From Mageeibacillus sp. UBA6980 (GTDB lineage Bacteria > Bacillota > Clostridia > Saccharofermentanales > Saccharofermentanaceae), in contig DJYK01000026.1 in assembly GCA_002450095.1 (NCBI GenBank), forward strand, positions 22,798 through 86,797: a stretch of DNA of 64,000 nt, in the 5' to 3' direction. The translations under genes were made by a program, and so were the position numbers. The notes beneath the pieces were generated by a model. It was given only the letters and a program-made list of their open reading frames with translations. It had not been told where the DNA came from and ran no database searches. Of the stretch, positions 25,117 to 32,942 are shown piece by piece; within the stretch, counting starts at the first letter, position 1, and each line of letters begins with the position of its first letter.

Positions 25117-26267
25117 CTTGTGTACCCCTCTTTCTTAAATGTCCGCTTCAAAAGAATGAAAGCCGTTCCGAGACCGGTCAGAAGCATCCCGATAAGCTGC
25201 CACGGCCTGTATTCCGACAAGAATACGGTCTTGATCACCGCTATGCTCCCGTGTATCGGGATGAGAAACTCCAGGCGCCCCGGGGTGCCCGTGAATATCT
25301 GAAAGAACAGATCTGCCATAAGGTAGATAAGAGGCATCTGAAGGTTAAGGATAACGTCCTTCATCCTCTTTACGGAGAAGATTATGTTCGTGCATATGAC
25401 AGCGCAGAGAAAAGCCGTGACCGGGATCACCAGTGCGATCACCATAAGCTGATCGGGAAGGAGGAATACTCCGAAAGGGATGAGTGAGTTGGCGCTGTTG
25501 GACCGGTTCAGCCACGAGGAGAGAAACAGGAAAATGAAAGTTATGTAAGAGGCGCCCGTTACGAGTAAAGAGGAGGCCAGTATCTTCCCGAGCATTATGC
25601 TCTTCGGTGAGACCGGTGACATGAGGAGTTTGTCGTAGAAGCCCCTGTCCCTCTCGGAGGCGAACATATCGCTCGTCAGCGAGTAAATGCAGTAGTAGAT
25701 AAGAAGTACGAGGACCGGGGGAATCACCCGTCCCGCTCCCTCGTTGGCCGTGGTCCTGTAATCGAGAAGTTTGATCACGGGGTTGAACCTGTCGATCTCA
25801 TATACCCGGTTGCCCTGCCGTGACAGCATGTCGTTATACTCATCCATAACGACTTCTATAAAACTGTCCCGTTTGTTGATCGCGATCGCGGAATTGCCGT
25901 CGCAGCCTACATAAGCCGCTCCGGCGTTCTCGTCCCACAGCACGTATATCGAGCCGTTTCGTAATTCTCTTATAAGTTCGCCCGATTCCTGCTTGTTGGA
26001 AAATTCCTCAGGGGACAATATCACATACTCGTAAACGGTAGTTCCGTCGGTGTCCTCTATGTACTGAAGGAATGAATCCGGAGCGTTAATGACGGAGACG
26101 GGCTTCTCCTTTACAGAACCCGTGCTCATGTAGTTTATGAGGTAAGGGAAGATCCCGAGTGCCGTCATCATTACGGCAGCAGGGATTATGAACACGGCAG
26201 CAGCCCTCTTCCAATTGGAATAGACTTTAAGAATCTCCCACTTAATTATTATAAATATACCGCGCAT
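25113..26267 (-). CDS. NatB-like ABC-2 permease
   Basis: A 384-residue permease from the ATG at 26267: N-terminal helix, an outer domain with VSVINAPDSF (also seen in the sister permease as VVVNAPSSF), then five helices with the ABC-2 signature SERDRGFYDKLLMSPVS. Upstream in-frame starts run into the promoter and the tRNA gene and are rejected. No ribosome binding site is present: a TATAAT box ends seven bases before the ATG, so translation is probably from a leaderless message. Confidence 0.8.
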   Translation of the reverse strand: MRGIFIIIKWEILKVYSNWKRAAAVFIIPAAVMMTALGIFPYLINYMSTGSVKEKPVSVINAPDSFLQYIEDTDGTTVYEYVILSPEEFSNKQESGELIRELRNGSIYVLWDENAGAAYVGCDGNSAIAINKRDSFIEVVMDEYNDMLSRQGNRVYEIDRFNPVIKLLDYRTTANEGAGRVIPPVLVLLIYYCIYSLTSDMFASERDRGFYDKLLMSPVSPKSIMLGKILASSLLVTGASYITFIFLFLSSWLNRSNSANSLIPFGVFLLPDQLMVIALVIPVTAFLCAVICTNIIFSVKRMKDVILNLQMPLIYLMADLFFQIFTGTPGRLEFLIPIHGSIAVIKTVFLSEYRPWQLIGMLLTGLGTAFILLKRTFKKEGYTS

Positions 26268-26302
26268 AAATATTATTATATAGGACAAATGGCACTTGAC
26301 AA
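26268..26302 (-). promoter_or_regulatory. Promoter of the NatB-NatA-CPBP operon, leaderless type
   Basis: On the minus strand TTGTCA (26302-26297), 16 nt, TATAAT (26280-26275), then seven bases to the ATG at 26267. Its -35 shares five bases with the opposite-strand TTGACA of the tRNA-Cys promoter. Confidence 0.7.
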
Positions 26303-26325
26303 AAGCGGTCTGATTTTTGCATAAT
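26296..26325 (+). promoter_or_regulatory. Promoter of tRNA-Cys
   Basis: TTGACA (26296-26301), 18 nt, CATAAT (26320-26325), 15 bases before the tRNA. Confidence 0.65.
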
Positions 26326-26340
26326 AGTCGGGCACGATTA

Positions 26341-26415
26341 GGTGCCATAGCCAAGCGGTAAGGCCAAGGTCTGCAAAACCTTTATTCCCCGGTTCAAATC
26401 CGGGTGGCACCTCCA
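26341..26415 (+). tRNA. tRNA-Cys (GCA)
   Basis: Acceptor GGTGCCA pairs with TGGCACC. The anticodon loop CTGCAAA gives GCA. The T-arm GGTTCAAATCC is intact, the discriminator is T as expected for Cys, and CCA is encoded (26413-26415). Confidence 0.95.
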
Positions 26416-26422
26416 GTAAACG

Positions 26423-26458
26423 GCTCCGCAGGTATTTTCCCTGCGGGGCTTCTTTTTT
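26423..26458 (+). terminator. Terminator after tRNA-Cys
   Basis: GCTCCGCAGG pairs with CCTGCGGGGC (one wobble pair), followed by TTCTTTTTT. Confidence 0.85.
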
Positions 26459-26490
26459 ACAAAGGCGAAGGAAATATTCGGGTGGATTAA

Positions 26491-27441
26491 ATGATCGAAC
26501 AGAAAGTCAAAGATGTTCTTAAAAGGTACGATGAGATAGCAGGACTCATCCTTGATCAGAAGGTTGATGAGTTCGCGGATAAGATGGATGAGAAGCCTCC
26601 CGAAGAGGATGACTTAACGTATGAACAGTACCTTCAGAGAGTCGCGATGCAGGAGACCGAGGAGCAGAGCCTTCTCATGGAGGCCGAGCCCCGTGAGGAA
26701 TTGGGCGGGCTGTCGATGAACGATTATTTTGCTCAAAGATCATTTGACGAACTCGTTGAGATCCTTGAGTTCTGCGCGATGGAGCTTGACCGCGGTGTTC
26801 CGCAAAGTGTTGTAAACGCTCTTGTAAATATAGATGATTCATCGGCTGTCGAGGAATATGCCAGACATATGGTCAGGGATTCCGCTTGGCGTGATGAAGA
26901 GATGAAGGATGAAGACACGCTTTTCGAGATGGAGTTTCAGAAGGTCAAGGCAAGCCTCAAGATACTCTCGGGAAGGCATGATGCGAGTCTTATAGACGAC
27001 GTCCTCGACAGGTTTATGAGTTACGAGAGCACGCACAGCTTTGTTGCCGATTCCATCGCGGAATACATAGAATCATTCCCCGACGAATCTCCCCGGAAGA
27101 TCATAGACAGGCTCGAAGAGCACAAGGACGACGGCATGGAAGGCCCCTGTGAGGACCTGATAGTTATGATCACGAATATCGGTAAAGAGAAAAAGTCCGA
27201 TGAGATCTACAACGCCATAAGACTGGCTTTCAGATGTATGACCAATAAGATCTATGCGGTCATCTGTTTCGCGGATTACGGTGACGACCGTGCAGTCCCG
27301 CTTCTTAAGAATTACATTAACCGCCATCAAAGTGACATAAGCCGCGAACTCTTCTACGAGATGATGAGCGCCATTCAGAACCTTGGAGGCAACATAGAAG
27401 ACATCTCCGATCCATTCGGGGATTTTCAGAAGAAAGGCTGA
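26491..27441 (+). CDS. HEAT-like helical protein, 316 residues
   Basis: An acidic, wholly helical soluble protein. Segments such as DERLVPL-type turns (here YGDDRAVPLLKNYINRH near residue 265) and repeated paired helices suggest HEAT- or PBS-lyase-like repeats, which make scaffolds for protein contacts. No catalytic motif is seen. The start has GGTGG six bases before. It precedes the GH26 gene by 19 bases and is probably co-transcribed with it, though a joint function is not obvious. Confidence 0.55.
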   Translation: MIEQKVKDVLKRYDEIAGLILDQKVDEFADKMDEKPPEEDDLTYEQYLQRVAMQETEEQSLLMEAEPREELGGLSMNDYFAQRSFDELVEILEFCAMELDRGVPQSVVNALVNIDDSSAVEEYARHMVRDSAWRDEEMKDEDTLFEMEFQKVKASLKILSGRHDASLIDDVLDRFMSYESTHSFVADSIAEYIESFPDESPRKIIDRLEEHKDDGMEGPCEDLIVMITNIGKEKKSDEIYNAIRLAFRCMTNKIYAVICFADYGDDRAVPLLKNYINRHQSDISRELFYEMMSAIQNLGGNIEDISDPFGDFQKKG

Positions 27442-27460
27442 TATATAAGGGTTTGTAACA

Positions 27461-28558
27461 GTGTTAAAGCAAAGAATCCCGGGTGTATATAAGCTTCTCG
27501 GCAGGTTAGAGGACGTAGCGTATTCGGATGATTTCATGTTCGGACATCAGAATGCGGGACACATCGGTGTGTCGATCACCAATAAGGACGGTTCCGAGTC
27601 GGATATCAAGAATCTCGTCGGAAAGCACCCTGCCGTCGTAGGCATCGATACATTGGGATTCTATGGTTACGAAGGCAATATGGAACAGTTGGTCAGGGTT
27701 GTTAAGGAGCTTCACCGCGAAGGCTGCATAATCACCTTATCCTCGCATATGCCTAACTTCTCCCTGGGAGGAGATGATTTCTTCGATTATTCCCCGAACT
27801 TTACTGACGGCAATGTCGGATACCGTATCCTGCCGGGCGGAGATCTTAACGAGAAGTATCGAAGATTTCTCGATGCGATAGCAGAATTTGCTTCGCTTTG
27901 TGTCGATGTTGACGGCGAACCCATCCCGATGCTGTTCAGACCGTTCCATGAGGATAACGGAAACTGGTTTTGGTGGGGCAGAGAATATCTTCCGGACGAC
28001 AAATATGTAACGTTATACAGATATACAGTCGATTATCTGCAGGATGAGAAGGGCGTAACGAGCTTTGCATACGCCTATTCCCCGAACGGTTTCTTCGATG
28101 ATGACAAACACTATCTTCGAAGGTATCCCGGAGACGATTACATAGATGTTCTGGGCATGGACATATACCGTGACAGACCTTCACCGGATGACGGCTTCTA
28201 CGACAAGCTCAAGTCCTCTCTTCAGATCCTCTGGCAGGTATCTTTGGAGCACGGTAAACCATATGCTCTGACAGAGCTCGGCATCAGAGTTCTCGATTCG
28301 GTCGGAGGCTACTACGAAGGCCTTGCACCGTCGGGAAATATCGTAAAGAACTTCTTCACGGAGTTTCTGGAATTCATGTGTTCCTTCGAAGCGGGGGGCA
28401 GATGTTCGTATGTCCTCACCTGGGCGAACTTCTCAGATCAGCAGTTCTGGGTGCCCTATGAGCTTAAGGACAAAGACGGAAACGTCACCTTCAGGCACGA
28501 GATGTGCGATGACTTTATTAAGTTCGTAAGTGATCCGCACGTTATTTTGGCGCCATAG
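27461..28558 (+). CDS. Glycoside hydrolase family 26 beta-mannanase
   Basis: A 365-residue GH26 enzyme starting at GTG (AAGGG ten bases before). The acid/base Glu lies in RPFHEDNGNWFWWG (near residue 167), the usual GH26 motif, and the nucleophile Glu in ALTELGI (near residue 272). Family members hydrolyse beta-1,4-mannan or related glucans. There is no signal peptide and no carbohydrate-binding module, so this one should act on imported manno-oligosaccharides in the cytoplasm. Confidence 0.85.
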   Translation: MLKQRIPGVYKLLGRLEDVAYSDDFMFGHQNAGHIGVSITNKDGSESDIKNLVGKHPAVVGIDTLGFYGYEGNMEQLVRVVKELHREGCIITLSSHMPNFSLGGDDFFDYSPNFTDGNVGYRILPGGDLNEKYRRFLDAIAEFASLCVDVDGEPIPMLFRPFHEDNGNWFWWGREYLPDDKYVTLYRYTVDYLQDEKGVTSFAYAYSPNGFFDDDKHYLRRYPGDDYIDVLGMDIYRDRPSPDDGFYDKLKSSLQILWQVSLEHGKPYALTELGIRVLDSVGGYYEGLAPSGNIVKNFFTEFLEFMCSFEAGGRCSYVLTWANFSDQQFWVPYELKDKDGNVTFRHEMCDDFIKFVSDPHVILAP

Positions 28559-28563
28559 TTTTA

Positions 28564-28592
28564 TTGACAAGTTTTTTGCCGTGAAATAAAAT
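28564..28592 (+). promoter_or_regulatory. Promoter of tRNA-Gly
   Basis: TTGACA (28564-28569), 17 nt, TAAAAT (28587-28592), 14 bases before the tRNA. Confidence 0.85.
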
Positions 28593-28606
28593 TATCAGGC
28601 GAATAT

Positions 28607-28682
<76 letters not shown>

Positions 28683-28686
28683 TTGA

Positions 28687-28722
28687 AACCCCCAAGATCA
28701 TTAGGTCTCGGGGGTTATTTCT
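28687..28722 (+). terminator. Terminator after tRNA-Gly
   Basis: AACCCCC (28687-28693) pairs with GGGGGTT (28710-28716) with an inner AGA/TCT pairing, then TATTTCTTTT. Confidence 0.8.
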
Positions 28723-28726
28723 TTTC

Positions 28727-28750
28727 TTGGAAGTAAATTTGGAAGTAAAT
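28727..28750. repeat. 12-bp perfect direct repeat at the island edge
   Basis: TTGGAAGTAAAT occurs twice back to back (28727-28738 and 28739-28750), between the tRNA-Gly terminator and the integrase remnant. It could be an integrase arm site or part of the attachment region. Confidence 0.6.
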
Positions 28751-29115
28751 CATACGGATTTTTTTGCTGCCTCGAACAATGGTGTTACCTGCAGACGTTC
28801 AGATGCTTCCTTTAGTTCGCCGTCGATGATGTGGTTACCATACAGTTCGTGACTGGGTGTAGTCTTCGATGAATCTTTGATAAGCGACCACGAACTTGAG
28901 CTTCTCCGACATCTGATGTCCGTTCTCTATCCATTCCTTTGCTCTGTCCCGACAATCTCTCTTACCAGGCATTCCAGGAGCTCTGGAGACGAATTGCTTA
29001 CGCTTACCGTCGATCATGATGGACAGAGTCCACTTCTTGTTCTTCTTATCCCACTTAGGCTGCGGGATACGGTCGATCTGATACATAACTGTATCTTCGG
29101 GGATCTTTTTGTTTG
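28750..29115 (-). pseudogene. Tyrosine integrase remnant
   Basis: The N-terminal frame (from about 29,115) reads IPEDTVMYQIDRIPQPKW and KWTLSIMIDGKRKQFVSRA, a typical arm-binding domain of phage and ICE tyrosine integrases, then stops at 28,835 just after FIEDYTQS. A second frame ends at 28,750 with GELKEASERLQVTPLFEAA, which looks like an integrase C-terminus. The catalytic core (about 300 residues with Arg-His-Arg-Tyr) is absent, so an internal deletion removed it. It marks an old element inserted at tRNA-Gly. Confidence 0.65.
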
Positions 29116-29135
29116 CTATAAGCGAATGTATGATG

Positions 29136-30029
29136 TTACTTCGACAATTGTACGAGTAAGTCTAAGTATTTATCAGTCATGCCGATCTGAGACAAATCTA
29201 TATCGTAAGATTCTTCATTTATTAATCTGGTCATATCCGATAATAGATTTGTTTTACTCCTTTTGTCGGGTAAACGCATCATCAACATAATAATATATGC
29301 AGATAGATCCGTATTATTTATCTCGGGGTGTTATGTAAGAAAACTCTTCGACAAACGTACTGGTGGAGTCATCTTTGCATTATATAATCTAGAGCAATGA
29401 GCACATTTGTTTCTCAACACTGATAAGCAATGTAGATGCTTTTCGAGCGTTTTGCTCGTTGTTCCACAATTTTCTGCAATGCACTCTTTGTCTGTATTAT
29501 ACATTGCGGAATATAACCTTGAGAGATTGGAAAACGAGAGTAATTCTGTCATCACCCATATAGGCATCTTTCCTTCATATTTGGCCATATGGTGCTTTAC
29601 AATAGGACCATCTTTATAGTAGTCTCGTTCTTTATTGAAACTCTCCATCACGCTGTTGTATACATCTTTTTTATAGAAATTCTTCTCATCGTAATGTTGA
29701 TTGTGAGGTGGTTGAATGCACTCTCTTAATGCGAACCCATCGGCTATTTGTGTGCGATAATAAATCTCGCATATTTCAAGATATCTTCGTAAAAGACTTC
29801 TTAGTTTCTCGTCGAATTTGTAAATGTGGTATAGGTGTTCCAAACTAATAGGAGAAGATAGGTCGCTAGAGTTAGTATCTTTGCGATACTGGAGAGCATA
29901 TCCCGTTAATCTGTAATATCCTACGTTGTTGAGAACTAAACGAGCAAAAGACTCATCGTTAATCACTATGCCGTGAGTCCTCAACATCTGTATCTGTTCA
30001 TCGCAATTAATCGGTCTCTTCAGTTCCAT
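29136..30029 (-). pseudogene. Abi_2 (AbiD/AbiF) HEPN protein with an in-frame TAA
   Basis: The first 232 codons give a clear Abi_2 protein: GYYRLTGYA near residue 37, KYEGKMPIWVMTELLSF and the HEPN ribonuclease motif LRNKCAH (Arg206, His211). A TAA at 29333-29331 then stops it, but the same frame goes on for 64 more residues (HPEINNTDLSAYII... to LVQLSK) to a second TAA at 29136. The total of about 297 codons equals the normal family length, so the first TAA is a nonsense change. Start chosen at 30029 behind GGAGAAAAT; upstream in-frame codons lie in the RNA leader. Abi_2 proteins are abortive-infection RNases. The short product keeps the active site but lacks its end. Confidence 0.8.
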
Positions 30030-30045
30030 AATTTTCTCCATATAG

Positions 30046-30150
30046 CAAAAAAGCTGGGTATGCACCCAGCCGGTCCCCAAGAAATCAATCTCAGGCAACA
30101 CTGTTGCATACATGGTATCAAATAAATCGTTTATAGGAACGATGCAACGT
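30046..30150 (-). ncRNA. Structured small-RNA candidate upstream of the Abi_2 gene
   Basis: On the minus strand, four hairpins occur in a row: ATCGTT/AACGAT (30143-30125), GCAAC/GTTGC (30107-30095), CCTGAGA/TCTTGGG (30095-30076, with G-T pairs) and GCTGGGT/ACCCAGC (30070-30053), followed at once by TTTTTT, a classic terminator. TTGACA (30186-30181), 18 nt and TACAGA form a possible promoter. The terminator sits just before the ribosome binding site of the Abi_2 gene, so a separate RNA of about 100 nt is likely. AbiF-type proteins have been reported with a cognate RNA that restrains them. The exact 5' end is a guess. Confidence 0.55.
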
Positions 30151-30265
30151 TACAATTCTGTAAATTTTTGCGATTGTAATTGTCAAGATTCGTGTAAAGT
30201 ATAGCTAAATGAAAATCGTTTTGCACGGTTTGCAAGGGCCACTCTAATGGAGGGGCTCTATTTTA

Positions 30266-30682
30266 TTAGCCCGCATTCAACTTTTCTTTTAATGCATCCT
30301 GAAGAACCTGCGAGAAGTTGATCCTTTCCTGCATTGCAGCTTCGTTAAGCCATTCCGGAATTGTAAGTGTCTTCTTAACGGCCTTTGTACCGAACTTCTT
30401 TCTGTATTCTGTTGTGTCGCATACGATATACGTAGCGAACTCGTCAGCTTCGAGCTTTAGATCCTTGATAGGTGAGCTTGCCGGCACTTCAACCCCGGGT
30501 TTCTCGTAGTTTGAGTAGATCATAAGCGCGAGCGCATCTTCCGCCATCTTCATTCCGTCCTCAATATCGTCGCCGCAGGTAAAGCAGTTTTCGATATCGG
30601 GGAATCTAATGGAATACGCACCATTTTCTTCGGGTGTGAAGATCGCAGGGTATACGTAGGTTGATGTTTTCTTTCCGCTCAT
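30266..30682 (-). CDS. hicB: HicB-family antitoxin
   Basis: A 138-residue protein. The N-terminal half is the partial RNase H-like HicB fold (YPAIFTPEENGAYSIRFPDIENCFTCGDD), and the C-terminal part (KKTLTIPEWLNEAAMQERINFSQVLQDALKEKL) is a DNA-binding ribbon-helix-helix segment. HicB binds and silences the HicA RNase and represses the pair. It is intact, with AAAGGAAG before the start. The hicA gene just upstream is broken by a stop codon, so this antitoxin may be an orphan. Confidence 0.85.
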   Translation of the reverse strand: MSGKKTSTYVYPAIFTPEENGAYSIRFPDIENCFTCGDDIEDGMKMAEDALALMIYSNYEKPGVEVPASSPIKDLKLEADEFATYIVCDTTEYRKKFGTKAVKKTLTIPEWLNEAAMQERINFSQVLQDALKEKLNAG

Positions 30683-30769
30683 TTTTGGCTTCCTTTCTTA
30701 TCCTCTTGGATTATTGATGTGTATCTATGATGTATTGAGCTCATATGCGAAAAGTAAGTAGGTGGGGGC

Positions 30770-30955
30770 TTATTTAAGCCCCGCCTGCCTTCTGATGTTC
30801 TTCTCGGTCCCTGTTGGCAACTCTTTCGAACTGTGCCTCGGTAGAGGGAAGTGTTGCTTGGTAATCGGTGAGTACCATAACTCGTGGTTGGTGCCTTCCT
30901 TTTCCTTGTAACATCCACTTTACTCGAGGAGCTTCTTCATCTCTGATATCTTCAT
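30770..30955 (-). pseudogene. hicA: HicA mRNA interferase toxin with an in-frame TAA
   Basis: From the ATG at 30955 (AGAGGAG six bases before) the frame reads MKISEMKKLLE, then TAA at 30922-30920, then SGCYKEKEGTNHELWYSPIT and later PRHSSKELPTG and RRQAGLK to a stop at 30772-30770. All of this matches the usual HicA of about 60 residues, including the catalytic His. Codon 12 is a charged residue, often Lys, in relatives, and AAA to TAA is one base change. It escapes ORF searches because of the stop. The toxin is probably dead. Confidence 0.8.
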
Positions 30956-31075
30956 TGTAATCTCCTCTCTATGTTTTATCATAGCACGTATAATACGTGT
31001 GCCAAGTGTTTTCTTTGAAAATCTCAACATTTTCAAGGGTTTCGCAGGCGATTACTAACTATCAGCATTTCACGA

Positions 31076-31361
31076 TTGCGGATGACGCCGGAAGATATCG
31101 GTGACATCTTCCAGGCGTTGGAGGATGCCTTATTCGTCATGGCCATTAGGACCATGAAGTACCATCATAACTGGGAAGAGGAAGAAGGCTTCAAGTGGAC
31201 TCAATGGCAGGCGGAACAGATAACGGACTTCGTGCATACCATCAGAATGTATCCGCTCTTACCAATTACCACTTCAATCTTGCCAAGAAAGCTATCGAAG
31301 CTTTCTTAAGAGAAGCGTATGAAGGAAGTGTGAGTGATGCTGCAGGTTTGATAGCTCGTTA
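31076..31361 (+). pseudogene. Fragment of a phage structural gene
   Basis: An opening frame (TPEDIGDIFQALEDALFVMAIRTMK...WTQWQAEQI) resembles the start of phage minor capsid proteins that act with the portal. After about residue 55 the coding signal passes to another frame (NYHFNLAKKAIEAFLREAYEG...LIAR, to 31,361), so there is a frameshift near 31,250. No ribosome binding site is seen. Family call tentative. Confidence 0.35.
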
Positions 31362-31499
31362 GTGTTACTGCTCAATTCTGGGTAGTCATAAGTAATACAG
31401 CTTAAAAGATTATATATCAGAAAAGAAAATGTGACCTTAAGGCAGAGAGTGCTACAATATGAGTTAGCAATAACTAACCTCATGGGGTATAATGCTCGC

Positions 31500-31790
31500 G
31501 GCGGATAATGATCAGGCGGATATTATATGACCGCTTGGGTCTTACAGATGTCAGTAATGAAGGAGGCATGATAAAAAGTAAAACAGGGGCGATGTGAAAG
31601 CTATCACGGTTGTATTATTCAAGTACAACAGTGAGACAGAGTAGATACTAACTCGACATATTTACTGATCCGTATGAGGTCGCGAAGGAGAATGGGAAGT
31701 TAGCAATCGAATCATGCAGAGGTCGAGAAGGCCGAATAGGAGATTGGAAGCATCACCCAACAGAAGTTGTCTTGCTGAAGGAACTTACGG
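31500..31790 (+). ncRNA. Expected location of the IS110 bridge RNA
   Basis: This 300-bp stretch between a TATAAT box and the transposase start has no open frame and several short inverted repeats. IS110-group elements transcribe a bridge RNA from the left end that pairs with target and donor DNA. I infer its place from this rule; I did not identify the guide loops. Confidence 0.35.
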
Positions 31791-31800
31791 AGGTAAGAAA

Positions 31801-32889
31801 ATGAGTAAGACAGAGGAAACAAGAAGGTTGTGCGTAGGCGTAGATCTGCATAAGACACAGTTTACGGTAAGCGCATTAACCGAAGACGGAGAAGTAGTTC
31901 TCCAGGAAGAGTATCGAACAACTCCTGACGGGTATTCCGAGTTTATAGAGGAGATGCATCGATACGAGGAAGAAGACGGATGTTCCATAGAGTTGGCGGT
32001 AGAGACTACCGGTAACGCAAGGTTCTTCAAGAACCAAATGGAAAAGGAATTCTTTGATGTGACAGTGGTCAACACGAATAAGTTCAAAGTGATCACATAC
32101 AGCACGAAGAAGACAGATGCAAACGATGCGTTGACGTTGGCAATGTACTTGCAAAAGGAAATGTTACCTGAAGCGCACCTATGCAGCCAGACCAGTGAAG
32201 AGATCCGCAGGATGCTTAAGACAAGAAGAATACTTGTTCAAAGCTCTGTAAAGATCAAGAATCAGATCCACGGAATGCTTCTGGGCTACGGAATTGAGAC
32301 GAATGCAGCTCAGTTTCAGAGCAAAAGAAAGAGGCAGGATCTGATAAACGATCTCGCGGATCACGACTACTCAGAATTCACTGCCTCATCACTAGAAGTG
32401 ATGCTTAATATCTTAGATGGTTTGGAAGGACAAATCAAGGATGTTGAGGCACAAATTGAGAAGATGGTCGAAGACAATGAAGATGTTGAGTTGTTAAAGA
32501 CGATACCGGGAGTGGGAAAGATCGGAGCGGCAACGATAGCATCTTACACAGAAGATCTTGAACGATTCGATGGAGACTTCAAGAGATTTGCAGCTTATAT
32601 CGGGATAGTGCCAAGCGTGCACAACTCGAATGAGACTGTACATCTGGGACACATAACAAAGCATGGACCACAGGAGTTAAGGACGGCATTTGTTCAAGTA
32701 GCGCTTGGAATGATTCGGGCATCGAAGCAGACAAGCGAATGGCGATTGATAGAAGACTATCGTCGCAAGAAAACAGAAAAAGGTTCCGGTAGAGCGATTA
32801 TCGCTTTGACCAGAAAGATAGCAAGAATAGTATTTGTAATGCTTGAGAAAAGGGAAGAATTCAATCCTGAACTCATGCTGAGCAAATAA
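31801..32889 (+). CDS. IS110-family DEDD transposase (bridge-RNA-guided recombinase)
   Basis: A 362-residue protein from the ATG at 31801 (ACGGAGG site); an earlier ATG at 31714 extends into the non-coding left end and is rejected. The RuvC-like half has GVDLHKTQF (first Asp), ELAVETTGN (Glu) and DANDALTLA (two Asp). The C-terminal transposase_20 half has LKTIPGVGKIGAATIASY, AAYIGIVPS and HNSNETV, where the catalytic Ser is expected. The full length suggests it is active. Confidence 0.9.
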   Translation: MSKTEETRRLCVGVDLHKTQFTVSALTEDGEVVLQEEYRTTPDGYSEFIEEMHRYEEEDGCSIELAVETTGNARFFKNQMEKEFFDVTVVNTNKFKVITYSTKKTDANDALTLAMYLQKEMLPEAHLCSQTSEEIRRMLKTRRILVQSSVKIKNQIHGMLLGYGIETNAAQFQSKRKRQDLINDLADHDYSEFTASSLEVMLNILDGLEGQIKDVEAQIEKMVEDNEDVELLKTIPGVGKIGAATIASYTEDLERFDGDFKRFAAYIGIVPSVHNSNETVHLGHITKHGPQELRTAFVQVALGMIRASKQTSEWRLIEDYRRKKTEKGSGRAIIALTRKIARIVFVMLEKREEFNPELMLSK

Positions 32890-32942
32890 AGAAAAAATAC
32901 AGCAAACGGCTTAAACTGTTTGACTTTTTATAGGAGTAGATT

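Larger units (their letters stand above)
31370..32930 (+). mobile_element. IS110-family insertion sequence (ends approximate)
   Basis: One DEDD transposase gene with about 400 bp of non-coding DNA upstream and only about 50 bp downstream before leuB. IS110 elements lack terminal inverted repeats, so the ends cannot be fixed by eye. The long left non-coding part is where IS110-group elements encode their bridge RNA. A promoter-like TATAAT at 31488-31493 and the palindrome GTTAG-N6-CTAAC (31463-31478) lie there. Confidence 0.75.

Noticed and set aside
30030..30113. Longer start for the Abi_2 protein at 30113
   Set aside because: It would translate the hairpin-rich region and the terminator, and has no ribosome binding site. 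The ATG at 30029 has GGAG.
30679..30918. 79-residue leftward frame beside hicB
   Set aside because: It is out of frame with the conserved HicA sequence, which is clear in another frame despite its stop codon.
29331..30922. TAA read as a sense codon in this organism
   Set aside because: TAA is the normal stop of many intact genes here (for example leuB, rplT and infC), so the two in-frame TAA codons are better seen as nonsense mutations.
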